NCBI RefSeq assembly: GCF_016859285.1
Contig: NC_053410.1
Coordinates: 67,194 to 131,193 of the forward strand
From: Xiphias gladius
Taxonomy: Eukaryota > Chordata > Actinopteri > Istiophoriformes > Xiphiidae
Direction: 5' to 3'
Length of the DNA: 64,000 nucleotides
The notes beneath the pieces are model-generated. The model was not told where the DNA came from and did no database searches. It saw nothing but the letters and a program-made list of their open reading frames with translations. Below are positions 52,022-64,000 of this stretch, piece by piece; the first letter of the stretch is position 1; every line of letters begins with the position of its first letter. Position numbers and translations under genes: made by a program.

Positions 52022-53441
52022 CTCGGTCTGTGGTCGCCACCCTTCGGTAAGGACGGACACGCTTGTGTTTCCGAACTTTAGTGGCCACCACACCTGCACC
52101 AGACCGCAAACACCACAAACCGTCATGGAGGACATGGAGTCACCTATCCACAGCGTCACATAACAGTTCATACAGGTACGCACATGTACGCGCGTATGTC
52201 AACACATCATCACAGCTACACAGAGAGAAAATCATTAGAAGCATGATTAAGGCATAAACTGAGACAAATTCTGGTTACAGGTGAGATCTGAGAGGTTCTC
52301 AGGTGATTTAAACAACAGATGTCTTTTTTCCCATAACATTGTGGCTTTTTTCAAAATATTTAGATTTTTTCCTTACAATTTCAACTTACTTCCCAGAATA
52401 TTACAACTATATTTGCACAATATTATGACTTTTTTTTTTAAAATAATTCAACTTTATTCCTAGCTGTGGCCCTGATACTTCATTCTATCTTGTAGATCAT
52501 GACATTGAACAATCAGACTTCTGTTAGTGAGATGATTTAAGGTCAAGGACTTAAATGTTTTTTAATACAATTAAAAATTGTACTTAATGTACTTAGTGTT
52601 GGTCTTCTGGTTAGAGCTGTTCCCTTGGTTTACTGTAAGTGACTGAACTGGTTTTATTGTTAATTATAATTAATCTTAGGTCTAAAAATAATTTCAAAAT
52701 ATACTGTTGTTTGCATCACTGAAACGTGACTAAACGTCCTTAGAATCTTCTGTTGTTTAACACAGCTTGCATCAATTTGAAAACCTAGCATCAGATTAGC
52801 ATCAGAACATGGAGACGTGATGAAAGCGTGTTGAAGGCGTGTTGGAGGTGTGTTGGCTTCCATACACTGTCTAAGTTACAGATTAACAGGTGTTGCATGT
52901 TTCATTGCAGGAAGCTGCAGTCCCATGCTGCAGCCTTCCCATCATAAGTTTGTTAAATAAAACTGTGAGGTTCAGTCTGTGCGACATGTCGACAGTAGTA
53001 CAAACATCTTAAAGAACACAGTCGTACCTGAACACCTCGTTCACAGTAAATGTTACATTACAAAGATGTTGGAGACACAGAGCAGCGCCCCCCTGTGGAC
53101 AAACACACTGAAGAAAGCTTTTATTTTACATTTTTAACATACTGGATTGTGGTGAATCCAAAACTATTTTATGTTTTAATTGATGGTTTGTGACATTGAA
53201 GACAGTCGAAGATGAATTTAACTAACAAACTCTCCACTCTGGCCATCATGTTTCAGTATCAGGACACTCTGTGGAGCTATTATTTTTAACGTAACCTCCC
53301 TTTACTGTAGTGGTCTTCACAGGTCGATTCAGTCCTGATGTGACCTGATCCAGGACCTGAGTCAGATCTGATCAGGTCTCTGGTCTGTGGGTCAGTGTCT
53401 GATACCCAAATGGATCCGAGCATGCTCAGTAGCATATCTGA

Positions 53442-53487
<46 letters not shown>

Positions 53488-54110
53488 GTATATTTATATA
53501 AAAAAAGTTTTTTCATATTTCCTGAAATGTTTTGACTGTTTTGTGGAAATACAATGAGTTTTCCCTCCAAATTTTACAACATTTTTCTCTTTGAATATTA
53601 TAACGTCTTTTTGTCGTATTATCGTAACTTTTTCCTTGACTTTTTCTACTCGATATCTTTCCTGATAGTGCGCAAGCTCAGTAGGAGCAAGTATTTTAGG
53701 GAACCAGCAGCCTGTTAAAGCCTGATGTTGAATTTGATCAACAGATATAAAACGGATTGCTGATCTTCAGTCCGTTGAAAGAACATCTAAAGTTGACATT
53801 ATTACTATAAATGAGTCTCTGAATGTATAAACTAATTTATGGAGTTAGTTTCTATGACTGAAATTAATTTTTTATTGCTGCAGTTTTCTCCATCAGGGTC
53901 TGTTCTGGTCCAACACATTCTTGATCAGGTCTAAGTATCCTCAGGTCTGTTCAGATCAGCTCTTTCTCTGTAGAGAGTAATGGTTTTCATCAGGTTGATT
54001 TTGGATCTGGTCCAACACCTTGGACCTGTGAAGACCTCCGAGTTACTGTTGATGACTCAGTCCAGCAGGGGGTGACACCTGCACAGCAGGTTTCAGCTGT
54101 GAACAAGGCG

Positions 54111-54141
<31 letters not shown>

Positions 54142-56023
54142 TTGTTGTGGAGGAGGTGTGGTGTGGAGGCAGAGGAATGCTTGTTTTCTCTCTCTTAGGA
54201 GGTGTGTCTAAGGAGCAGTGTGGGGGCGGGGCTCCACTGGCCATGGGGGTGGTGATGGGGGGTGGGCGAGCAGTCGCAGGAACAAGGGGGGGCGGGCTTA
54301 CCTAACACCCCGCCAGAGTCCAGGGGGTACTCCAAGATGGAGGCTGGTGCAGCCAGAGCGTATGGGTAGTCGTACGGCGCTGCGTAGATCAGACTGGACT
54401 CAGGCCCCGCCCCCGGCATCAGAGCTGGCGTTCCATTGGGCAGCACCGTCTGAATCTGACGAATCAGAGGCATGAGGGCAGGGCCTGTGGGGGCAGGTGT
54501 ACGAAGGGTGGTGGGCGGGGCTAAGATGGGGGCTGGACCAGAGAGGACACGAGGAGTCTGAGTGGAGGCTGCAAGAGAGAAGGCAAGGGAGGCTGGGGTG
54601 GGGTGGGGTGGGGTTGGGGTTGTTGGAGAGTGGGAGGAGTGTGTGGGGAAGGGGGGTAGACAGTTTTTTAATTGGTCAGTCTCTCTCTCTCTCTCCCTCA
54701 ACCAAGGTGGTCAGGCAGATGGCTCCCCACCAAGAGATGGGTTCTGTTCAAGGATTCTACCTGTTAAAAGGGAGATTTCCCGTATGGGGGAATGTTGGGT
54801 CTCTGTAAATATAACTATAAAGGGTACGGTCTAGACCTGCTTTATATGAAAAAGTGTCTTGAGATAACTTCTGTTATGATTTGATGCTATATAAATAAAA
54901 TTAACTTGACTTGATTTGATTGGTCAGACACTCTCTCTGATTGGTCGGACTCTCTCTCTAAATGGTCAGTCTCTTACAGGGTTTGATGTTAGCGTCTCTG
55001 TAGGTCCCGTTCAGGATCGCTAATTCCATCAGCTGCATCTTCTTCAGACTGTCTTCCCCCTCCGCCTGAAACACACAGACACAACCATGAAACAACATAC
55101 ACACATATATATACAGTACATATGTGGACAAATCCTCCAGTGTTTTCTGTCTGTATTGTCTCCTCTATCGCTGTAGTGTCACACTTAAACTGAACATTTC
55201 CACTGACAGTGAAATTGAAGTGTTCGTGTTGACAGTGGACAGATGAAGGTCGTTATCCATTCTCTAAGTGCTTGTCTGAAAAAACATATGAAGAAATATC
55301 AGTAACAAACGTGATAGAAATCAATAAAATAACCGAAAATCCGATAAAAATTTGTAAATTGACAGAAAAAATATTAGTAAAATATCTGACTGAAATTAGC
55401 TAATTATTTGAAAAATGAAATGAATGCTGACTCAGACTTTGTGGCAAACCAACAGTAATGTAGCTTCAGTCCGAGCTCCACAGTCTGGATGTGAAAGTGC
55501 TGCAGCAGGAGTCACTGTCATCTTCAAATTTCAACCATCAAACTCACTATTTCTGTCTCTGCTTTCAGAAGAAACTGAAACTTTCCGACGCTATAACATT
55601 GGAAACATCAGAGATCAGCCAGTGGAGGCTAACCATCTGCCCTGTGTAGGCAAACCACCCCGTTTTTAGTGGCCCCTCCTCAGCCCTTTGTCGGCCCTTT
55701 GTTGGCTTTTTGTCAGTGTGGCACTCAAAATGTAAACACGAGGATTTAGTGGAGATTTATAAGTAAAATAAAACTCTGCTACATTTATTTGACTGCTTTA
55801 GTAACTAGCTACTCTTCTGGATAAGAATTTACATAAAAAACATACAATCAGTTTATGAAATACAACACATAGCTACAGATTAAACCAGTGTTTCCCCCTG
55901 ACACTAAATCAGTGTGTAGTTGTGTGTCTTCGTCATATTTCAGTTTTCGAGTTGTATTCAGTTCCACCAAAGAGACATTTCCCCTCCAAACTTCTCACAT
56001 GGTTTTTTTCAATAAATGTAAAG

Positions 56024-56097
<74 letters not shown>

Positions 56098-58868
56098 AAG
56101 AAGATCTGAAATCTATCATGAAACCCCTGTTAGACCTCAGATTTACCCTGCCTAACCCCAGAAACCAAACCAGTGGACTAAACTACCAGTATACTAAACT
56201 ATAAACAAAAAGCAAAAAGAGCAGCCAGCTCCAGCAATAAAACAAATAGAAAGCATGACTGAGTCAATGATAAATAAATAATAATATTATTTATAATACA
56301 CACACAGGCCAGTTTATTTTTTTTTTTTCACTTTTTTTTTTTTTACATTTTTTTGATTTTTTTTGATGATTTTTTTTTACTTTATTTTGATTTTTTAATT
56401 TATACTTCTTTATTTAAAATTTAATTTTTTATTTTATAGAGTACTTTTTTTTTAAGTATACTTTACTTTCTAGTACTACTTTACTTGTAGTGGTGGTTGG
56501 TTTTACAGTTGAGGGTGTATTAGTCAGTCAGTGTGTGATGTTCATTCTTAGTTGTTGTTGTTTAGTTTTGTGATAATTAGATTTTCAGATTTGATGCTTT
56601 TTATTTTATTTTTTTTTTATTTTTTTTTATTTTTAATTTTAGATTTCAGAAACCTCAACCTCTAATCAGTTCAAGATCACGTCTCTGACCCTCAGTGGTG
56701 ATTAAAGGGACTGAACTTCATTCTTCATTCAGGTGATGGACCTTTAACCAGCATCAGACCAGGCTTCACACCTGTAACCACCACTGTGTACAGTGTGTGT
56801 GTTTACATTCTCCTGCAGGTTTTCAGCCCGCTGACACCACGGGACCACAGAGTCGCCTTTTCTGAGGAGACTCTGGCCACTGGGGGCGCTGTGGAGCAAG
56901 GTTTAGACTTTATTCTCTTATAACACAAGCTAACTGGAAGACATCCTGTAATACAGCTGTAACCACAGGTATTACACCTGTAATAAACCTGTAAACACAG
57001 GCAATACACCTGTAAACACAGGCAATATACCTGTAATACACCTGTAATACTCTTGTAAACACAGGTATTACAACTGTAATACACCTGTATGCACTGGAAA
57101 TACTCCTATAAGCACAGACAGGCAATATACATGTATAACACCTGTAATACACCTGTTAACACAGGCAATACACCTGAAAACGCAGGTCATACTCCTGTAA
57201 CAGTCTGCAGCTGCTGTTAGAGGAGAATAGTAAATATCAACAGCTGCGGGAAAATGCATGTACAACAAAAATGTACAAATACCCGAAAACATACAAGTGC
57301 TGACAACTATTTGAAAACCAAAAACTCAAGAATACCTGAAAATGTAGGTAAAATGTACAACACACTAAGTAAAGCTGCCTGAAACTGTACATGTATATCA
57401 TATTTTCCACTGCAAACCTCTAAAATTTGAGTACCTGAAAATGTAAGAATTCCTGAAATAGAATGTAAAAATGTACTACCCTCTAAAAATGCACAACTAG
57501 CTGAAACCGCACATGTACATCAATGTGAAAACCTACAACTACGTCTTTAAACTTTGACTATGAAAACTTACTATTCCCAAAGAATGTAAAAATACCTGAA
57601 ACTTTGCACCATCCTGAAAATATACGTAAAAAATCCTCTAAAAAAGAGTACAGCCCACAAATCTGCAACTACCACAAAATATATGTGTGAAAAATGACAA
57701 CTATAAAAATGTATGACTACGTGAAAATGAATGAGAATGCAAAAATATCTGAAAATGTACATATGTCTGCCTGAATATCTACGCAGTAATTTACTATCCC
57801 CTGAAGCTATCTGACTACTACTCAAAAAATTATAAAAATACTTTACTTACTCTTACAAATACTACAAAATGAAATTATAAAACATCTCACTGCCTATCTT
57901 AAGTTCACAACTACTACAACTAAGTACAAAATTAGAACTACTAAAAATGTATGAGAATGTAAGATTATCTGAAAATGTACGTAAAAATTTTGTACCCCTT
58001 AAAGATGTATGATTACCCCAAAATATACACTTTGAAAATGTAAATATGTACAAAATGTTCTACCCTCTAAATGTGTATGACTACTAGAAAATGTATGCAA
58101 ATCATAGAAAAAATGTACAACTACCTCCTTAAAAATTACAAATACCTGAAAACTTACGACTAACTCTTTAAACTTTACTACTATGTGAAAATATACGACT
58201 GCCCAAACATGTATGAGAATGTCAGAATACCTGTAAATGTATTTATGTCTACTTGAATGCGTAGACAATACTTTACTACCCTCTACAAATGTAGTAAGTC
58301 ATAAAAATTTACAACTTTCTAAAAATGTACGTCTACCTATCTTAAAATTTATGAAAACCCAAACATGTAAGAATACCTAAAACTTTATGACTACTTGAAA
58401 ATGTACTAAAATGACTATCTGAAAATGACATTTTTAAAATTAACAAATCACTTAAAAGATTATTACTGATGTGATTACCTGTGCAGTTTTAACTTTCCTA
58501 AACTCAAACAAGCTCATTAACTAATTAGATAATTAATTTATGTCCTTGTTTTCATTCAGTCCAACCACAAACCAATTTCTTAACAGCTTTTAAGGTCACT
58601 CAAACATGAAACGAACTTCACAAGGTTCCTGTCCAACTTCCTGTCAGATTTGAACAGCCACACACGCACGCACACACACACACGCTCGCGCGCGCACACA
58701 CACATACACACAAGCACACATACAAAATTATCAGGCTCTCTTCCTCTTTTTCTCGCCCAGCGACAGAGTCTTCCCGACTCACCATTGGTCGGATGAAATC
58801 AAGGAAGTGAGAGTGGAGGAAGTCAGGATCAGCAGAATCACTGCACTTCCTGTCTCACTGTCTCAGAC

Positions 58869-58899
<31 letters not shown>

Positions 58900-59784
58900 G
58901 ACTCTCTCAACAGCTTCATTTCGACAGGATTAATATCACAGGAGTGGGTAATAAAATATTTCCCCTCGTCCTTCAAAATAAAAGTCGTCATTCTGGACAA
59001 CATTATAGCTGCCGACAAATCGTCATTGAGCCTGATGCAGAAACATTTTCATATTCTCCTAAAACTCTCTGACGTTTTTTCTCTATAGTTCTGAGTGTTT
59101 CAGAGCCACATTCACAGAACTCTCCAAATTGAACAAACTTGTCGTAGATCTCTGGTTTCAGCCTGATGAACGTCACCTGTTTATGAGCAGGTGATCGTTC
59201 GTTAACTTTCTTCATTAACATAACTCTTTAATGTCCAGTTAAAGCCGCATGCTCTGATCTGTTTGTAGAGAAGTTTCATTCACAAAAAATAAAAACAGGA
59301 ATTGAACACTGTTTCAGGTCGGGTGTCAGAAATCAGCAGACAGAAACAGAACAGATGTAACTGAGCTGAAAGTATTAGAAAATATTAATAATACAGCTGC
59401 TAATGACCTGTAATCAGATCAGAGCTGTACTGTGACAGAAATAAAGAACATGAAGTAAGAAAATAAAAAGATGATGTTCCACTGCCTGGTGCTTTAACAG
59501 AGGATGATACTGTCCTGACCTCATTTCACCAGGGTTAAAATGCTGTCCAGAAGGATGAGTTAAATTACAGAGGAGCCTACCAGACGGGATTAAAATCACT
59601 GACCAATGCAGGTAACGATTAAATCAGCCAGAGGTGTAAATAAAATTCTAATTGGATTTATTATCACCATAAATACTCAGCCACAGCGTCCCTGTAACCC
59701 TGTCAACATCTTTCAGCCATTACATGATTCATATGACTTCTCAAAACCACAATGACATCAACTCTGTTTCAACACAGTTGATGT

Positions 59785-59816
<32 letters not shown>

Positions 59817-60263
59817 GCCAGGACAGGAGGTCGTGTAGTTTAAAAGGATCAGGAACAGCAGGAGGAGACAGAGATGTTACAGTAGAGAGTCAACAGGTGA
59901 GTCAACAGGTGAGAACACACAGACACAGCAGTTTAATTCTCAGACTTCATTTGTACTCTGTAGCAGAAATATCACTGATACTATCTAACGCACACACAAA
60001 CATAAGTTCACCAGTAATACACCTATAATACACCTATAGTATTCGTATCTATATACCTGATAAATATACCTATTGTATATATATATCAGATATCAGAGGT
60101 CAGAGGTCAGATGACTCACAGCAGGCACCAGCAGCTTGTTGACCTCCTCCACAGCTCGTTTGAGTTTGATCTCAGCTCTGTTCTGAGCGTCTTCCACTGT
60201 GATGAGGACATGAAGATCCTCGTTCAGGTGCTCCCAATTAGGCTTCCCTCGATTCTGCTCCTC
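52022..60263 (-). CDS. qki: Quaking-family KH RNA-binding protein, C-terminal exons (5' exons off the right edge)
   Basis: Exons are 60263-60120 ([20 protein letters not shown] onward), 55065-54978 ([20 protein letters not shown]), 54592-54302 ([49 protein letters not shown]) and 52093-52022 ([18 protein letters not shown]...TTDR). Junctions are GT-AG with matching phases 0, 1, 1. Human QKI has the same order: the end of the KH domain, the QUA2 region, a Pro-rich tail and VATKVRRHDMRVHPYQR. Quaking binds ACUAAY-type RNA elements and controls splicing, export and stability. The tail exon corresponds to the nuclear QKI-5 form but is more basic and divergent, so this may be a teleost paralogue (qki2-like) rather than the direct orthologue. 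The last exon ends in phase 1; the terminal AATGN-like exon was not found. QUA1 and most of KH lie beyond 64000. Confidence 0.9.
52094..54301. other. Quaking intron with simple repeats
   Basis: Contains an AAATATTACAACTTT-type minisatellite at about 52335-52465 and 53510-53650, a GT/TA tract at about 53445-53490 and a GT tract at about 54113-54141. I found no exon matching the QKI-6 or QKI-7 tails. Confidence 0.55.
56024..56099. repeat. Long A run
   Basis: 61 uninterrupted A at 56024-56084, one G, then 14 A. AATAAA occurs at 56011-56016 just before it. T-rich low-complexity text follows at about 56318-56640. Confidence 0.95.
56930..58430. repeat. ~1.5-kb degenerate minisatellite in a Quaking intron
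   Basis: The first part (about 56930-57200) is built of TACACCTGTAA and CACAGGCAA units. The second (about 57240-58430) is built of GAAAATGTACAACTACCTGA-like units with heavy divergence. No exon is embedded. Confidence 0.75.
58661..58712. repeat. Alternating purine-pyrimidine tract
   Basis: CACACGCACGCACACA runs into CGCTCGCGCGCGCACACACA. CA microsatellites follow at about 58868-58899 and 59786-59812. Confidence 0.85.
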
Positions 60264-61381
60264 CTGCACACAGAGGTAGAGAGAGACAGACAGGTGTTTG
60301 TTCAGTGTGTGACCTCAGTGATACTCAGTGGGAGTTGTAGTTGACTTCTGTCCTAGTTTTTATGTTGACAGGCTTGTAGTGTTCATGTCATGGAAAGTAA
60401 ATTTTTTATTCTATTGTACATATAGATTATATATTTGCTCATTTATAAATAAGCCCCTTAAATAAAATGGCAAACAGTAAATACAGTGCACTGTATAGTA
60501 AACAGGGAGGCTTGCAGACACAGATCATGTCGATTAGACTTTTCTTTCCTGATCCAGTGGCGCCTGAAATAACGGTTCCCACTTGACAGCTGTAGGGCTG
60601 ACAGCATTTAAAATGGAGAAATTCAGTGGTGAATTCATTTCATTCCGACAGAATCACTGTGATCGGTGGATTCACTCGTAGGATGAAGTAAATCTGTGAA
60701 ATGTCTTCACAATTTTACTTTGGTGAACACTTACATGCAAACTTCTGACCAATAATAAACTGCCTTTTCTGCTTTTTTCCCTGTTTTACAGAAGAAAAAT
60801 ATACACTACAACACAACATTATATTCCTACAACTGTACAAAACAAGAGAAGGGACAAACCCAACAAACTACAAGTTGAAATACAATTCGCATCATGTAAC
60901 ATTCAAAACCTTTATTAACAATATTGCGAAGGGTGGCCATCACTAACAGTGATGGTCACCCAAGTGACTGTCATTCACGTGACCGTTATTTCACACAAGT
61001 AACGGTCAGTTACTCATTTGGTAAACAGACATTTTCTTTTTACCAAATCTCAGAGGAAGTAAACAAGCCAGCAGAGAAGGAATACAGAGAAACCTGTTGT
61101 AGCTGACCAGCACTAACACAGCTGGCCGACATGATAGAAGTTAGCTCACCTTACAGCAGTTTACCTATTTACGCAATTGCTACAACCTTCAATTCCAGGA
61201 CTACAGGCCTGTTTCTAAGTGCTATACAAAAGCGACTGGACTTGCTTGACTTGCTTGGTTCTTGAAGATGTTTTCACCTGTCACCCAAATGGGTTCTTCA
61301 GTTCTTCTACAGGCCTGTATACTGACACAATGAGGTCTAATCTGCCCAGCAACCTGAGGAGCTACAGCTGATTGGACAATC

Positions 61382-61448
<67 letters not shown>

Positions 61449-61944
61449 TGAGCTGTGATAATAAATAAGTCCTGTGTGTGTTTCAGCAGGACATCAGTTA
61501 GAAACAACAAATCAATCCAAGTCTCACATTTCTGTTTTTATCTTCTCCTCTCCTCTCCTCTCCTCTCCTCTCCTCTCCTCCTCTCTCCTCCTCTCCTCTC
61601 CCCTCCCCTCCTCTCCTCTCCTCCTCTCCCCTCCTCTCCTTTCCTCTCCCCTCCTATCCTCCTCCTCTCCTCCCTCTCTCCTCTTCTCCTCTTCTTCCAT
61701 CTGGTTTCTGTTGAACTCCTGTTGCTCTTTCTGTCTCATGTATCTCTGTTAGCATAGCAGGTGGCTAACCTTGTTAACAGTTGTATGTTTTCACAGCAGT
61801 TTGACCTGAAATGTTTGAAATTGTTTTCATCTTTTTTCTTTCTTTGTCCTCTTCACTCACTTTATTATCACTTCAGTAACTTTATGACTTCAGTCACTTC
61901 TACTACTTTTTTTAGCAGGAGAGGTGAGTCGGTGTTGCTTTTAA
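60264..61944. other. Quaking intron, left part
   Basis: No exon found. A (CA)n of about 30 units lies at 61384-61446 and a TCTCC/CTCTCCTC pentamer-type tract at about 61541-61700. Confidence 0.6.
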
Positions 61945-63162
61945 TACAAACCTGATTCCAAACACAACTGGGACGTTGTGTAAAACTTAAATAAAATTTA
62001 GTGTGATAATTTGCTTATCCTTTTTGACACATGTTCAATTGAAAGCAGTACAAAGACAATATATTTAATGTTTTACCTTATCAACGTCATTCATTTTTGT
62101 AAATATATGCTTATTCTGAATATGCTTATTCAAGGGCGACAATAGACTGGGAAAGTTGTGGAATGCTCAAAAAACTTCTGTTCAGAACATTCCACAGGTA
62201 AACAGGTTAATTGCAACAGGTGATCGTATCATGATTGGGTATGAAAGGTGCCTCCTTGAAAGGCTCAGTCAGTCACAAGCTGGGATGAGGCGAGGTTCAC
62301 CCCTTTGTGAAAAACTGCGGGGTTGAATACTCAAACAGTTTAAGAACAACATTTCTCAATCCACAATTGCAAGTAATGTAGGAATTTCACCATCTACAAT
62401 CCATAATACCGTCAAGAGATTAAGAGGATCCAGAGAAATCTCTGCACATAAGGGGCAAAGCTGAAAACCAACACTGAACGCTGATCCCTCAGGCATCTGT
62501 GATGGTATGGGGTTTGTGACCATGGCATGGGTAGCTTCCACATCTGTGAAGGCACCATTAATGCTGAAGGTAAAAACAGGTTTTGGAGCAACATATGCTG
62601 CCATCCAGACAAAAAACTTTTTCAGGGACATTCCTGCACATTCAAGTAAGACAATGTCAAGCCACATTCTGCACCTGTTACAACGGCGTGGCTTCGTATT
62701 AAAGAGTGCAGGCACTAGACTGGCCTGCCTGCAGTACAGATCTGTCTTCCATTGAAAATGTGTGGCACATTATAAAGCACAACATACTAGAATGGAGACC
62801 CCGGACTGTTGAGCAACTAAAGTCGTATATCAAGCAAGAATGGGAAACAATTTCACTTTCAGAACTTCAACAATTAGTGTCCTCAGTACGCAAACACTTA
62901 CAGAGTGTTGTTCAAAGAAAAGGTGATGTAACACAGGGGTAAACATGCCCTTGTACCAAGTTTTTTGGAACATGTTTAAGGCGTCAAATTCAGAATTAAT
63001 GTATATTTTAAAAAACCAACAAAGTTTATCAGTTTGAACATTAAATATCTTGTCTTTGTACTGTATTCAATTGAATATAAGTCGAAAATGATTTGCAAAT
63101 CATTGCATTCTGTTTTTATTTACTTTTACACAGTGTCCCATCTTTTTTGGGATCGGGTCATA
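61945..63162 (+). mobile_element. Tc1/mariner-type element with internally deleted transposase
   Basis: The left end TACAAACCTGATTCCAAACA and right end (TGTCCCATCTTTTTTGGGATCGGGT) are imperfect inverted repeats of a well-known fish Tc1-like family. The plus strand encodes, with breaks, RGSPLCEKLRG (about 62290), IASNVGISPSTIHNTVKRLR (the helix-turn-helix, about 62364), then after a deletion near 62480-62500 the piece VMVWGL-like at about 62502, QTKNFFRDIPAHSSKTMSSH, and DLSSIENVWHIIKHN (about 62733), which carries the last acidic residue of the DDE triad. It ends at a stop at 62940-62942. The segment with the first catalytic Asp is missing, so it is inactive. Confidence 0.8.
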
Positions 63163-64000
63163 TTTCGTATTTTTCTGATGATGATAAACGACGATAAACG
63201 ACTTTCTTCAGAATCATTCAATCACTAGGAGACTCTCTTCTCTAATAAACTCTAAATGTTTTCCAGCAATGTCTGTCGGACTAAGAGGAATTGATGAAAT
63301 TTTGTTCACTTTCTGTGGTCTGTAGTGGATGGATGGATTACCGAACAGACCTACCAGGCTCTGGACAGAAGAGACTCAAAACCACAACAAGGAGACAATT
63401 CTTGTGAAAAACGTAGACGACCACAACTGATCACTGACTTATCCTGATGTTTTGTTTATGTTTATTATGTGTGTATATGTTATGTTCATGTGTCGACCAT
63501 GTGGATGAAAAGAAAAATCATCTTCTCTGTGTTACATACACTGTCACCTCAGGACAGACGACAGCTCATCAACATGGCCGGTCCTACTGGCTGTTCAGTG
63601 GACGCTTCCACCCATCAGAAAACAGTTGAATAAGGAGCGTTCATCTTTCTGACTGTTGGCTCATAACAAGCACTGATCGACCCAACATCACCCCTGCTAT
63701 TACCTGGGTAACAGCTGCCAAATCAGAGGGCTCATTTAACTGTCAATCTTCATGATGTAACTCAGGGAAATAAGACAGTGAATGCTGTTGTCAGGTGAGG
63801 ACAGACAGGAAGTGAAGAACAAATTAAAGGTCAAAAACAGAAAAAAATGAGAAAGACTTTGCTTCAACAATAATGAAACAATAATCTGTCTCTATAAAAC
63901 AGCTGTTAAAATCAATATACATGTGTTTAAAATTCAGAAGTTTAAGTCCACAATCTCTTTATCACACTGTGTATTGATCATGACCCCATTTTATAGTCTT
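63163..64000. other. Quaking intron, right edge
   Basis: No exon, repeat array or gene recognised up to the window edge. Confidence 0.5.

Noticed and set aside
54195-54301. Read-through tail [11 protein letters not shown] after the Quaking Pro-rich exon
   Set aside because: It begins at a perfect GTAAG donor, and the spliced product continues into the conserved VATKV exon.
55888-56155. Frame with a poly-lysine tail
   Set aside because: The lysines are the 61-base A run.
61524-61757. Ser/Pro/Leu or Glu/Arg repeats in open frames
   Set aside because: They are translations of the TCTCC pentamer tract.

Overview
The window looks like nuclear DNA from a ray-finned (teleost) fish. Genes are split by GT-AG introns, and they sit in AT-rich DNA full of CA/GA microsatellites, minisatellites and old DNA transposons of types common in teleosts (Tc1/mariner, hAT, fold-back elements), plus retroelement remnants and a decayed fish-type NLR gene. 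No prokaryotic operon, CRISPR array, rRNA or tRNA was seen.

Five protein-coding genes could be rebuilt exon by exon, all on the minus strand. From left to right: (1) exon 1 of eml4 (coding 3600-3624) in a CpG island, the rest lying off the left edge; (2) a complete tspan14, eight coding exons between 6781 and 10905, 268 aa, with a probable non-coding first exon ending at 11417; (3) a complete cox7a2l (SCAF1), three coding exons between 16429 and 20352, 114 aa; (4) a complete kcng3 (Kv6.3), two coding exons between 29468 and 30970, 406 aa; (5) the 3' part of a Quaking-family gene, exons at 60120-60263, 54978-55065, 54302-54592 and 52022-52093, with its KH-domain exons beyond the right edge. 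EML4, COX7A2L and KCNG3 are also neighbours at human 2p21 (recalled), so this is a conserved linkage with tspan14 placed inside it and the Quaking gene beyond it.

The gene-poor spans hold mostly repeats. 20.4-29.4 kb has a TTGT-type minisatellite, a roughly 300-bp tandem repeat that begins at a perfect hairpin, a Tc1-like relic and a hAT relic. 31-52 kb has a decayed NLRC3-like gene (37.66-38.65 kb), a non-LTR reverse transcriptase fragment (40.7-41.3 kb), a Ty3/gypsy pol relic (41.9-44.3 kb), another DNA transposon relic (46.5-47.0 kb) and several minisatellites. The Quaking introns carry a degenerate minisatellite of about 1.5 kb, a 61-base A run and a Tc1-like element with an internal deletion (61.9-63.2 kb).

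I found no new multi-gene system. The most interesting signals are tandem duplications that overlap gene signals: a 32-bp duplication of a 5' splice site in tspan14, a degenerate array that repeats the kcng3 start codon, a 31-bp triplication at the kcng3 stop codon, and paired in-frame acceptors in the Quaking gene. All exon calls come from reading splice sites and comparing with remembered human proteins; no alignment or transcript data were available.
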